Below are positions 10,888 to 21,324 of a DNA stretch of 64,000 nucleotides, piece after piece (the first letter of the stretch is position 1; every line of letters begins with the position of its first letter). A model generated the notes under the pieces. The model saw nothing but the letters and a program-made list of their open reading frames with translations. It searched no databases and was not told the origin of the DNA. The DNA lies in assembly GCA_947095535.1 (NCBI GenBank), contig OX352774.1, positions 215,004,965-215,068,964 on the forward strand, in the 5' to 3' direction. Both the position numbers and the translations under genes were made by a program. The stretch is from Poecilobothrus nobilitatus (taxonomy: Eukaryota; Arthropoda; Insecta; Diptera; Dolichopodidae).

Positions 10888-13369
10888 AGCTCAATATTAT
10901 TTATTTTTGCAAAGAACAATGTCACCAAACTTTATTTTTATTTTATTTTTTCTTTTTACTGTTTTATTATGAAAAAACTCCAGACTTTAAACAGTTACCA
11001 CTAGATATGCATTAGGTAAAATATAAAGAAAACAATGAATATGATTAGGTATATACATACGAGAATATATGCAAATTCAAATGATTCCATTGAAGCTTTA
11101 AGAAAAAGTAAAAATAACATCAGGTTAAAAAAATTAATTTTCAGTTGATTGACCAAATGTCAGTTCAGATTAAAGATGAAACAACCTGTGCGTTCATGTG
11201 ACTGAACAAAGTAAAAAAAAAGAAACACAAAATTGAAAAAGGAAGCAAAAAGTTATCAACCAGTAGTAAAGCAATAATAATTAAAAGGGATCAAATTGAT
11301 ATATATGATAAAATTTGTATTATTTTCTCAAAAAGTTAAAGTAAAGGTTATTTAAATCCTAAAGTAAAATTTTCAAAAAACTCCAATCTTCATCACCAAA
11401 TTTCTTGAAAATAATCAGAAAATTAGATTTTAAATTTTCACAAAATCGAAAAAGAATTTCATTAAAACAACAAATGGCATTTAACTGGATTCACTTTTAA
11501 AAATCACAACCGTATTATGATCTAAATAAATTGTAACACTATAGGGTAACAATTCTTAAGAACAAATCTTGTAACTTAAATTAACTAAGAAATCCTCAGC
11601 AACTTTTAAAGCCAAACTACTATGAGAAATAAAAACCTACAGAAAACTTCTTAAAGACATGATAAAAATGTATATGCCATTTAGGAGTATCATATTTAAA
11701 ACTACGAAAAAAACAATTTTACGAAAAGTGCATCTGCTTATTTAAGAAAGAAGTCAAAGATATGATGCTAAATTATTATAATATAATATGTAGATATATT
11801 ACTCTCAGTAGTCAAAAATCTCTTTCTACCTCAGTTTTTAAGATATTTATCGCCTCCGGTACTCTGCATAATTTTTAAATACAACTTAAATAAAAATATT
11901 ACCATTTTAAATAAACAGTGTTCATTGCTCACCTAAAGCTAAACATTTCACCACAGTAAATTTTTAATTTTTTTGCAAAAATTTATTTACAAGTACCTAG
12001 AAAACTCGATTGTTAACCACACAAAAAAAAACAAAATATAAAATCAAAAAACAGGACTAAAACAAAAATCCACAGACCAAAAATTATTGTATGTTGCAAA
12101 ATATTAAAAAGAAAAAAAAACACAACTTGATTCAGATCAGCTCATTATTGACGCTAAATTCATAATAAAAGACAATAAAATTTTTAAAATTAAATCAAGA
12201 ACCATATATATATGTATGCATATACAATATGTATTCTGGTTCTGACTTTTAATAAACTTTTTCAACAAACTGAAAAAAATATTTTTCTCCTATATTTAAT
12301 AGATGGCTTCTTCTGGATACGTTTTCAGTTGATTGAATATGTCTAAGTTAATTATAATCAATTTCATTTTAGTGGTTCTCAAATTTTTATGAGTATACAA
12401 AACAAAAACAATAAAAGCTATAAAAATACAAAAAAAAAGGGATAAATTTTAGTTATTTTACAAAATTTGTTTTTATATTTATTTGCAAACCATAACTGGA
12501 ACTAAAATATCTTAAGTATCTTATATTTTCATGGTCGTTTTGGATTATTACAAATTAGATATTTTTTTGCAAAAAAAAAAAGAAGAAATTTGCAGACAAG
12601 GGTCTCCCTAAACAAGGGTTCTTTTTTTTTTGCAAAAATTTGCACGTGCCTTTAAAGAGTTTTTAAGCTGAAATAGAGCCATTTAAGTATAAATGTTTTC
12701 TGTCTAAAATTGAACAGATTTAAATTAATTTTTTTTTACCAAATTTTGTTAAACGTACCCTTTTTCAAGAAAAAACAAAAAAAAAAAATAAATAAATACA
12801 TAAATATTTTCAATAAAAAAAAGTGTTAGAAGATTGTTCTTAAAAAATAATTTAATAAAGTTTGTCATATTCTTAGGAAAATTTTTTGACATTTATACAA
12901 AATATGTCAAATTAAATCGAATTTGATGATAATTATAATTCGATTTAAATTCAAATATACATTTATACTTTTATAAGCTATAAAGATTTCTTACAGATAC
13001 ATATTCGCAAAATAAATATTTCCAAACATTTTTTTTTATTCCCTATAGAGATGATTAGACTTTAGAAATATTTTATATTAAAGTAAGAATAAAATTTTTA
13101 AAACTAAGTTTTGAATTCATTAAATCTTTAATCTTTTGTTTTTTTTTTCTCAAACCTTATTTTTTTACTTTATGATTATTAATAAATTGAGCTTAACAAA
13201 GTAAAATAATGTTTCGGGTTGGATAATGTTTTTAGAGTCTACTGCTTGGAGGTGCCATGTGCTTTATAAAACATTGACATTATGATTAATTTATTTTGAC
13301 TATAATTTTTCTGAAGTTTTTAGATATTTTCATAGATACTTCTTCCGGGGCTACCATTAGTTCAAAAAC
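10888..13369. other. AT-rich non-coding stretch, no gene seen
   Basis: Ordinary AT-rich sequence. Around 12560-12650 a repeated TTTGCA context and A/T runs give small hairpins. No element ends or protein-like segments were recognised. Confidence 0.6.
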
Positions 13370-14070
13370 TGTTTTATATGCTTGTAGTAGCCCCACCCGT
13401 TACGCAGCTACAGCCCTCAACGTTCGAAATGTTCTATATTTAAATTGCTATAACACAAATTCTATAAGGTATATCTTCAATCTGGAATCACCAAACGTTA
13501 TTTGGTTTTATTAGCTTTATTAATATATACACAATATAAAAAATATATATCTACTTTTGCCATACAGTATTTTTTTAATTTACCGTTATGTGAAATTCAA
13601 TTTTTGATCCCTAGAAACCGTTTACGTTAGAATCTTGAAATTTTGAGAGAAGATTTATATCTTTGAAAATAAGTATGAGTTATTTTAGAAAATATTTTTG
13701 TGCGATACCCCGTTTAGGAAGTGTAAGGAGTTAAAAACTGAAAATTCACTCTTTTGAAATATATAAAAATTATAGCTTCAACTTTATGTTTTTGTTTGTG
13801 TTAACAGTTTTTTTATTTATATATACGGATACCTTAAAATTGACGAAGGTGTCACTTGATTTTTCATAATTTTTTCTAACCAAAAAAAAATCTAACAAAA
13901 ATCACAATTATTTTTTTGGCTGACACGTACAGTTACTTAAATATCACAAGTGAATTGATATATTGAAGAAAAAAAAATTTTATAATATTTTTAACTCAAA
14001 AAAATTGATTTTAAGGGCATTTTTACACGAAAATTTTCCAAAACTATGATTCAAAAACTGATATAAATTT
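13370..14070 (-). mobile_element. INE-like repeat, strongly diverged minus-strand copy
   Basis: On the plus strand the phrase CGTTACGCAGCTACAGCCCTC (13398 on) matches the reverse complement of GAGGGGCTGTAGCTCCGTAATG from the 14770 copy. It is followed in the expected order by TTTACCGTTATGTGAAATTC (about 13580), a degenerate internal unit, and TGTTAACAG near 13800. The GGGGCTAC and GTAGCCCC pair at about 13348-13394 forms a hairpin at its edge. Neither terminus is preserved well enough to define, so the limits are approximate. The open frame at 13296-13514 lies over this repeat and is not a gene. Confidence 0.5.
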
Positions 14071-14151
14071 GAACAAAATTTTAATTTAGCATTTTTAATC
14101 TTAAAAAACAATTAAAACAATTATACATATGAAATATCTATACACATAATG

Positions 14152-14243
14152 TTTTATTTATTTACTTATTCAAATATGGTGTATTACATTATATTACACA
14201 ATATTAATAAAGGTTTTGACTACTAAAGTCGGTTTACGACTAA
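14152..14243 (-). mobile_element. SINE2 3' fragment, diverged
   Basis: Begins on the plus strand with the (TTTA)n-type tail, then follows the SINE2 body order seen in the next two copies (ATTACACAATATTAATAAAGG, then TGACTACTAAAGTCGG). It lacks the tRNA-like head. It is the most diverged of three same-orientation copies within 2 kb. Confidence 0.4.
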
Positions 14244-14289
14244 CATACCATTTATTAAAGCATGAAAAAGCATACAATTATTAAATATA

Positions 14290-14509
14290 TTTATTTATTT
14301 ATATTAATATTACACATCACATAAGATAATACAATATTACTAAACCATCGCCTATCGTCAAGGTCATTATAGGGCGAATACTATATTATTAATTTATACA
14401 GTATTATTATTCATTTTGCTTAAAAACCTTCTAACCTGTGATGGATTTGGATCCACAACTCCCTCTGTTAATAAACTACGTACTTAACTACTCGGCCATC
14501 GAGATCCTT
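14290..14509 (-). mobile_element. SINE2 copy with tRNA-like head and TTTA tail
   Basis: Read on the minus strand, the head starts at about 14509 with GATCTCGATGGCCGAGTAG (A-box-like) and continues to a degenerate B box (GGATCCAAATCC). A body of about 130 bases follows, containing CCTATAATGACCTTGACG, and the element ends in an AAATA-type tail. The family is distinct from SINE1 (different body, simple-repeat tail instead of poly(A)), but the heads are related. The B box has drifted from GGTTCGAATCC, so this copy is probably transcriptionally dead. No convincing target duplication was found. Confidence 0.65.
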
Positions 14510-14564
14510 CTTAGTCCTTAGTATTATAAAAATTACTTCATATGTATTTCATTATTTTGTTCCT

Positions 14565-16185
14565 TATTAAAAATTTATTTATTTATTTATTTATTTATAT
14601 TAATATTACATACATTAATGTAGTGCAATATCATTGAACCATCGGCTACTAAGGCCATTATAGGTTTTTATACTATTATTAAATTATATACTAATATTAT
14701 TTATTTTGTTTATATTATATACTATATATTTACATTATATTAGGTCGTAGGGGGGGTATGCAAAGAAAACAAGGTAGAATGTAAACCAACGGTTTTTAAA
14801 AGCGCACATTTCCAAAACTCAATACAAACTGTTTAGAAGTGTGACTTGCACAAAAATTTGAAAATTTAAGAAATAAAATTTAAGAAATTTTTTTGTAATA
14901 AGAAAAAATGTGAAAATAGGACATTTTTGAAATTTTGAGGGGCCGTAATTCCGGAATCCTATATAACTAAGAGAAGCCGTTAACACACGTAAAAATATAT
15001 TATTGAAGCTTTAATTTTCATGTCTTGCCGACGAAAAATTTTTACAGGTGCCTAAGTTACAGGTGTCTAAAAATAGCAAATTTTCAATTTTTGAGGCGTA
15101 ATAACTCTTAAAGAGGGGGTGTTACCAAAAAATTTTCTGAGGAAACTTAGACTAATTCTAAAAGTTCTTTCTTGTCTCAAAATTTCAGGTTCTTATCTAA
15201 AGGGGTGCCGGAGTTATGAAAAAAGAAATTTCATGCAAAATGTGGTTTTCACATAACGGTAAATTTAAATAGTAAATTACAAAATATTACATAATTTTGA
15301 TATTGTTTTATATAGATAATAAAATTTTCGATCTTCTGGCGGTTTTAGATTGCAAAACTATTAGGCAGAGCCCGAGATATATACATCTGAAAATGGGGCT
15401 TTTTCGTAATTTTGAAGAGCTGCAACTTTGGAACCCTTTACAACTAAAATAAACCTTTCACACACATAAAAATATATTATAGTAGCTTTAATTTTTACAT
15501 CTTGCAGAAGTAAAATGTGTACAGGTTCCTAAGTTACAGGTGTTTAAAAATAGCAAATTTTCAATTTTTAAGCCCTAATAGCTCATAAACAGGGGGTGGT
15601 CCGAAAAAATTTTCTGAGCAAACTTATACTAATTCTAAAAGTTCTTTCTTGCCTCAAAATTTCAAGCTTCTATCTAGAAGCGTGCCGGAGTTATGAAAGT
15701 AGAAAAATCATGCAAAATTTGGTTTTCACATAACGGTAAATTTAAATACTAAATTTAAAAAAATTGTATAATTTTGATATTAATTTAAAGATAAAAGAAA
15801 TACCTGTTGAATGACGTTTTCAGATTGAAAAAATCTTAAGCAGAACATAAGATATATGCGTTTAAAAATAGGGCTTTTTCAAAGTTTGAGGGGCTGTAGC
15901 TCCGTAATGGGGGGGCTACATGAAAAAGTTGTTCCACAAAATTATTTTTTTTATGAGACCTACCTATGGTTAAAATTTTTTTTCTCTATCTTTAACGGTG
16001 TAGAAGTTTTGTAAACAGACGGACGGACGGACGGACAGAGTGAAACTAATAAGCACATTTTTTCAAAATTTTTTTGGAAATGTGCTAAAAACTTACGACC
16101 TGTGCAGGGATTGAACCCACACTCCTTCGGTTAATACGCCACACGCCTAACCACTAGGCTACCGAAGCCCCTATATTAAAAATTT
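14565..16185 (-). mobile_element. SINE2 copy split by an INE-like insertion, TSD intact
   Basis: The (TTTA)n tail and body lie at 14577-14769 (plus-strand phrase CTACTAAGGCCATTATAGG) and the tRNA-like head at 16088-16173, both on the minus strand. The head reads GGGGCTTCGGTAGCCTAGTG (A box) and GTGGGTTCAATCCC (B box). The two parts are 1.3 kb apart, and the gap is filled by a complete INE-like repeat. A 12-bp direct repeat, TATTAAAAATTT, flanks the whole assembly at 14565-14576 and 16174-16185. That is what one SINE insertion later interrupted by another element should leave. The sequence immediately left of the junction (14720-14769) aligns poorly with the intact copy at 14290. Confidence 0.8.
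14770..16087 (+). mobile_element. INE-like (Helitron-related?) repeat with 477-bp tandem units
   Basis: A 1.3-kb element without coding capacity. The 5' end is CAAGGTAGAATGTAAACCAA; the 3' end is a GGAC repeat, GTGAAACTAATAAGC, then a stem-loop (AGCACATTT / AAATGTGCT, 16052-16085) and CTAAA. The motif CACATTTCCAAAA occurs near the 5' end (14805-14817) and inverted near the 3' end (16071-16084). The interior is a tandem repeat: the phrase ACAGGTGCCTAAGTTACAGG at 15044 recurs at 15521, CACATAACGGTAAATTTAAA at 15250 recurs at 15727, both 477 apart, and a third partial unit starts near 15880. Subterminal inverted repeats, central tandem repeats and a 3' hairpin match the architecture of Drosophila INE-1/Helentron-associated elements. 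Canonical TC and CTRR ends are not clear, so the class is inferred. Confidence 0.7.
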
Positions 16186-17039
16186 GAAACATTTTTCATT
16201 TGGAACGTCCAATTATTGCCTAGTTTTAGGGGTAATAATAAAAACTTAATTTTTCTTTTAAATAAAAATATTATTACAATTTTAAATTTTAAAATTATTT
16301 TTACAAAATATAAAAAAAAAAAAACTAAAATAAATTATTAAAATGTTTTTTTTATAATTCTAATTTGAAATTTTATCACTAATTTCAAAATATGTACATA
16401 TAGAAAAAAAAAACTATTGTTAATGATAAAATGTTTTTCTATTCTTTTGAAATTTTTTTTTCTTCCTTTGCTCTCCTTTTAGTTTTCATTTTTAATACAA
16501 AAAACAAAAACGAAAACAAAAGAAGTGTTAAACAAAAACAAAAAAAAAATAGTAATCCTGTTTTTGCACAATTAAATATATTTAGTATTGTATTTTTTTA
16601 TAAACTAAAATATACCGTTACAAATTGCAATTGTCTATGTATTTTGAAAAATTTTGCGAAAAGAGAGTAAATTTATTTTCTTTTTGTTTTTTTTTTCTTT
16701 TATTTTTTCTCTACTTTTTGAATTCTCAATTTTTGCCGTTTCTTCATAACTTCAACCCATTTTAATCCATTAATCCCTCCAACAATTTCATTCATATATA
16801 TATATATAAAATATATATATATACTCATTTATATATATTTATTCATTTTTTTTATTCTATTAAAAATATGCCGTTATCCATTTATTAAACCAACAACTAT
16901 TTTCATCTATAAGTATTATTATTAAGTAAGACTCAGTCTGTACCAGCAATTTTTTATAAACTTAATACATATATATACATATATATATGTATACAAACAT
17001 ATAATTGTTTTATATTAATGAAATAGTATTAGTTCTTTA
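16186..17039. other. AT-rich stretch with AT microsatellites
   Basis: Contains (AT)n tracts at about 16791-16830 and 16970-16990. The open frame at 16431-16670 is Phe/Lys/Asn-rich translation of homopolymer runs and is not supported as a gene. Confidence 0.6.
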
Positions 17040-17600
17040 TTGCCAATACATTAATACGTCATATTTCGTAAATTTTCGCTTGATTTTATTTTTTTTTTCG
17101 TTTTCTCCTTTATTTTTTTAAATATTTTTTTTTTTTTTTTTGTACTATTTATTATTATTTTCGTTCGCTCGTTTGTTTATTTGTTTATTCATTTTGTTCG
17201 TTTTTCGCTCTCTTGTCTGTCTGCTGCTGTTATTCAGTCGCGATATTGAAGTGTGCTTGCGCCTCCCTTTTATATCGCGTTTATTATCATACAAAATTGT
17301 ATGTTTTTTTTTTACTGTTTTTCCACAAAAAAAAAAAAAAAAAAACTAAAAATATAAAAAAAAATAAATTAATCGTTTTTGTATATTTCTTCGTTGTTTA
17401 TTTTAATACCATTCTACAATTATTTGTTATTACTATTAAATGTCGTCCGTTTTTATATTTTTTCGCGATTATTATTAAGTGGATTTAATGTCAAAAAAAA
17501 TATTTTTTTTATGTTTTTTTTTTTAAATAAAATATTGAAAAAAAAACAGAAAAATATTTAGAAAAATTTGAAAAGCGACGGGATTTGTAAAAAAAAAAAA
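17040..17600 (+). promoter_or_regulatory. CpG-richer patch, candidate promoter/5' UTR
   Basis: CpG is nearly absent from most of the window, yet here it recurs: TTCGTTCGCTCG (17160), TTCGTTTTTCGCTCTC (17198), CAGTCGCGATATTG (17235), TTGCGCCTCC (17258), ATCGCGTTT (17275), TTTTTCGCGATT (17459) and AAGCGACGGG (17572). A TTCAGTC match to the insect initiator consensus TCAKTY lies at 17233-17239. Pyrimidine-rich, CpG-containing sequence of this kind is common around insect transcription starts. No TATA box at the right spacing, no DPE match at +28 and no following coding exon or clear donor site was seen, so this is only a candidate. Confidence 0.25.
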
Positions 17601-20600
17601 ATTTTGAAAAAATCAAATGTAAATTTAAGAAAAAAGGTATACCTACTATAAGATTTAGTTATTTTATTTCCTTTTATGTATTTGTTTGGCTTAATTGACA
17701 TAATTATTTAAGATAACGGTTTAAATTACAGTTTTTTGAATTAAAACAAAAAGTATAAAGTGTATAAAATAATAAATTAGTTTTGGAATGATATAAATTG
17801 TAAAAAAATCCTTTAAAGGATAATAATATAAACAAAATTTTAATTAAATTTTAAAAAAATTCATATTCAAAAAAGATAGGTATAAAGATAAAAAATAAAA
17901 TAAATATAATATATATTTTGGTGAAAATACTAAAAATTAATTTATGTATATGATAATAAAAGGAGAAGATAAAAAATCAAAACTATTTAAAATATTTCTT
18001 TTTTAATTAATATTTTTACATACAAAAAAAAAAATTAATTAATTTATTGAATAAAATTAAATAAAGTTAAAAAAAAAAATTATATTTTCTTGAAAATTAA
18101 ATCAATTAATATTAAATATAGTATATAGTACGAGATAAAAAATGAGTTAAATTTAAAAAAAAAATTAATATATATTAATAGTGAAAGTTAAAAAAAAAAA
18201 AATAAATTAAATAAAAACAGAAAGATATTTATTTATTTTATATAATAAAATCTTTCAAAGTGATTTTATATATAAAATTTCTTTTTTAATTTATAATGTT
18301 GTATAATGTACCACCGTATAATAACTTTTCAACCCTGGATTACTTTAAGGTTTGTAAAAATTATAAAATAAAAATATATAATTGTTTTTTACTCCATTTT
18401 TTTTACTTTTAATAAATTTCTTTTTAAAATTCTTTCTATTTTATTTGGACAATTTACTTTTTAGGTTTAGTGATAAATGATATTTTAATCATATAGTTGA
18501 ATATTTAAAAAAATAGGACATTTTCTACATTTTCATGACAAAATGTTTGGTCTTTATCCATAATTACTTTGAATTTTAAAAGTGTTATTATTTAAAATCA
18601 CTGGTGGTCATCTGCGAGGACCAGACACATATTAAATGACTATAAAAAATAAGAATTGTTTAAAATTGCACTTAAATCTGAATAGAACTTAAATAACATA
18701 TATGCATAGTAATACGTAGTTATATTTGTTTTATCATTGGATCAATTAGAAAAAAAACACCTTCAAGTTTTATTTCCTAGTAAATTAAAAAAGGATTTTA
18801 AAATATTTTTTGTATCAATTTTAAAGAACTATTTATAAAAAAACTTTGTTTTAAATTTTAATATGTACTTATACTATACTCTTATAATATAGCAAACAAG
18901 ATATTTCTAAAGATTGAGAAAACCTTTTAGAATTGTAATTATATATGTTTCAGTGAAAGAAAATGGTAGCTCTTTATTTATTTTACACTTATAACTATAA
19001 TAACTTTATTTCATTATTTCCTTAATAACTTTATATTTCTGCGTAGATCAAAACTGTTTATGAAACAATCGATCGCTTAAACTTTTTTTAAACAAAACCA
19101 ATTAAACTTTTTACTAATTTTAAAATTTATTTCATAATGGTTTTGTTACAGTTTATAAGATAAATTTAAAATGTTTAAATTTAAAATTAAAAATTATTTT
19201 TCTTTTAAATTTAAACAAAAAGATTCGTCTGATTATGGGAGAAATTAAGTCAATTATGAAAAATATTTTCTTTTTCTAAAATTGTTTTTTTTTTGTTTTT
19301 TGTTCAGCAGCATTGTAAAATAAAACTATTTACACTATATTTTATATATTCTTTATATATAGTTGAAATTTTTCTCTTCGAAGACGTAATCCATTACTTT
19401 CAGAATTTATATATAATTAAGTACTATACTAAAAATTGCAGAAAAAAACTCTAATATATTATTATTAAAAATTATTTTTAAACTTGTAAATTTAAAAATT
19501 AAAAAAAAAAAAAATACATATAATAAATTGCATAATATATTTTCCTTTAATAAATCTTAAATCACTTCATACAACCTGTACTGTAATCAATTTATTTGTC
19601 AATACATAAATGAATTTCTAAGGTGATGAACCCTTTGAAAAGTATTCTTAAAAATTCGAAATTAATCCTTTCTTATTTTAATTATAATACCAATTATACT
19701 TAAATAATTATTAAAATCATTATTATAATTTTAAATAAGTCACACTTTAATAATTATCACAGTATGTAGACCGCCCAGTAAATTTTATCAACAGCAGGAT
19801 TCCGATTATATTATATAAACCTAACCTATATATACTAAAATAACAAAAGAAAAACCATAGAGTATTTTTTTTAAATAAAATTTTAAACACAAGCATTTTT
19901 TTTTTTTTTTATTCAAATAAGAAAAAAAATTATGGTTTTTACAAAAGAGCAATTGTGCAATAATTTTTCAATTATTTCTTTACAATGTTGCTGCTGCAAT
20001 TCATTTTATAATATTATTTCACATAGTTTTTCGCGTTGCAACATTAAAATGCGCAATCAACAAATCTTTTGTTTTTTTTTTTTGTTTTATTGTCGTTTTT
20101 ATTATTTCTAAACATTTTTTTATCAACTTCTTTGATTTTGTTTTTTTCTATTATAATTTCTAAGAATTTTTTGTTAAGTTTAAGTTATAAGTATATGTAG
20201 AAAAAATTGTTTATAAAAATATACAAATCCATTTTTATTTTGCTGATTGGTTCCAACTGAGTTCAAAATTATGTATTTTTCTTTTAGAAAATAATTTTTT
20301 GAGATTTGAAAAAAGTTTTAATTTTTAAAGAAATTGTATTTCAAAAATTAGTAATGTTTTAATTGTCTTGTGTATGCTACCATACAATCCATAAGATATC
20401 ATAGAATCTATTAGTTGAGTTTTTATACCTGTTGTAATAATACGATCCTAATTAGATCGATTTTTGACCGATGTTCGTCAGTTTTAATCGTATAGCCTTT
20501 AGATTTATATTATATAAATTTTAAGCCTAAATGCTTAAGCCGTCTATTAAGTTTATTACGTTTAAATCGGCTGTTTTCTTATTTACATGAACCTTAAGCA

Positions 20601-21103
20601 AAGAAAAAAAGAAAAATGCTATAGGTGGATATTGATTTGCTTAGGTTAGAGCACCATAAGTATAATAAAGTTATTTGTTCTCTCTTCTTTTATGTCACAT
20701 ATCCTTCTCTTATATATATCACTGAATAATTTATATTCAGTCCAAAATTTGCAACCTAATCTTATATAGATTTCTTATATATAGTCCATGCTTAGCTGTC
20801 ATAATTTAGAACTCCTACTATACTTAAACTACAGTAAATATAAACTTTGGTCCTGATAATTTGTCGTGATAATTAAATTATTAAAGATCCTTCGATCGTT
20901 ACTAATTATACTATATGTATGTACGTAGTTATTGTATTTGATGTACCTATATATAATCTTATCAATTTTACATTAGTAATATAAAATTGTACTTTAAAAT
21001 TGAAATCATTTATTCAACTCATCTGTTAGTATGAGTTCTGCAAACGATTCTACCTATAAGTATTTATTTTAGATTTAAATTAATGGTGGACCACATCACT
21101 AAT
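17601..21103. other. AT-rich non-coding stretch, no gene seen
   Basis: The most AT-extreme part of the window, especially 17600-18300. Slightly more complex patches at 18600-18640 and 20440-20640 (TAAGCCTAAATGCTTAAGCC) look like old, unassignable repeat DNA. Confidence 0.55.
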
Positions 21104-21324
21104 AATAGCCTTGAGGCCTCGGTGGCCTAGTGGGTAAGAGCGTATAAAATACGCTGTAAACACCGAGGGAGTATGGGTTCGAATCCCACACATGTCGTAA
21201 GAGTTATTCGCCCTTACGACATTTACAGCCACGCCTGCAAAGGAAAGGCTGTGTAATTTCCTGTTCACATTTATGAGGCAGATAAATGCACTAAAAAACA
21301 AAAAAAAAAAAAAAAAAATAGCCT
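21104..21324 (+). mobile_element. SINE1 copy, full length, with short TSD
   Basis: The best-preserved family member. The head starts at about 21112 (GAGGCCTCGGTGGCCTAGTG) with an A box and a perfect B box GGTTCGAATCC. The body contains CCCTTACGACATTTACAGCC and ACGCCTGCAAAGG, followed by TGTGTAATTTCCTG, ACATTTATGAGGCAG, AAATGCACT and a poly(A) tail of about 25 bases to 21316. AATAGCCT is repeated at 21104-21111 and 21317-21324, a short target duplication whose first A bases are ambiguous with the tail. In the head CCTCGGTG is perfectly complementary to CACCGAGG, and AGCGTA to TACGCT within it. The minus-strand frame at 21080-21301 (GIRTHTPSVF) is this SINE read backwards. Confidence 0.9.

Noticed and set aside
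13296..13514. Plus-strand frame of 72 codons with Thr/Ser-rich sequence
   Set aside because: It overlies the diverged INE-like repeat, whose DNA-level phrases explain the higher G+C.
14430..14510. Functional tRNA gene on the minus strand
   Set aside because: The A and B boxes are tRNA-like, but no acceptor stem or cloverleaf can be drawn and the sequence continues into a SINE body and tail.
16088..16173. Stand-alone tRNA gene
   Set aside because: It is the head of the split SINE2 copy, as shown by the 12-bp duplication and the body on the other side of the inserted repeat.
17140..17488. Overlapping plus-strand frames in the CpG-richer patch
   Set aside because: They are Phe/Leu/Cys translations of pyrimidine-rich DNA ending in lysine runs. 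The patch is more plausibly untranslated or promoter sequence.
21080..21301. Minus-strand frame of 73 codons with GIRTHTPSVF
   Set aside because: It is the reverse reading of the SINE1 B-box region. The same peptide appears in the copy at 36996-37250, a classic tRNA-SINE artefact.
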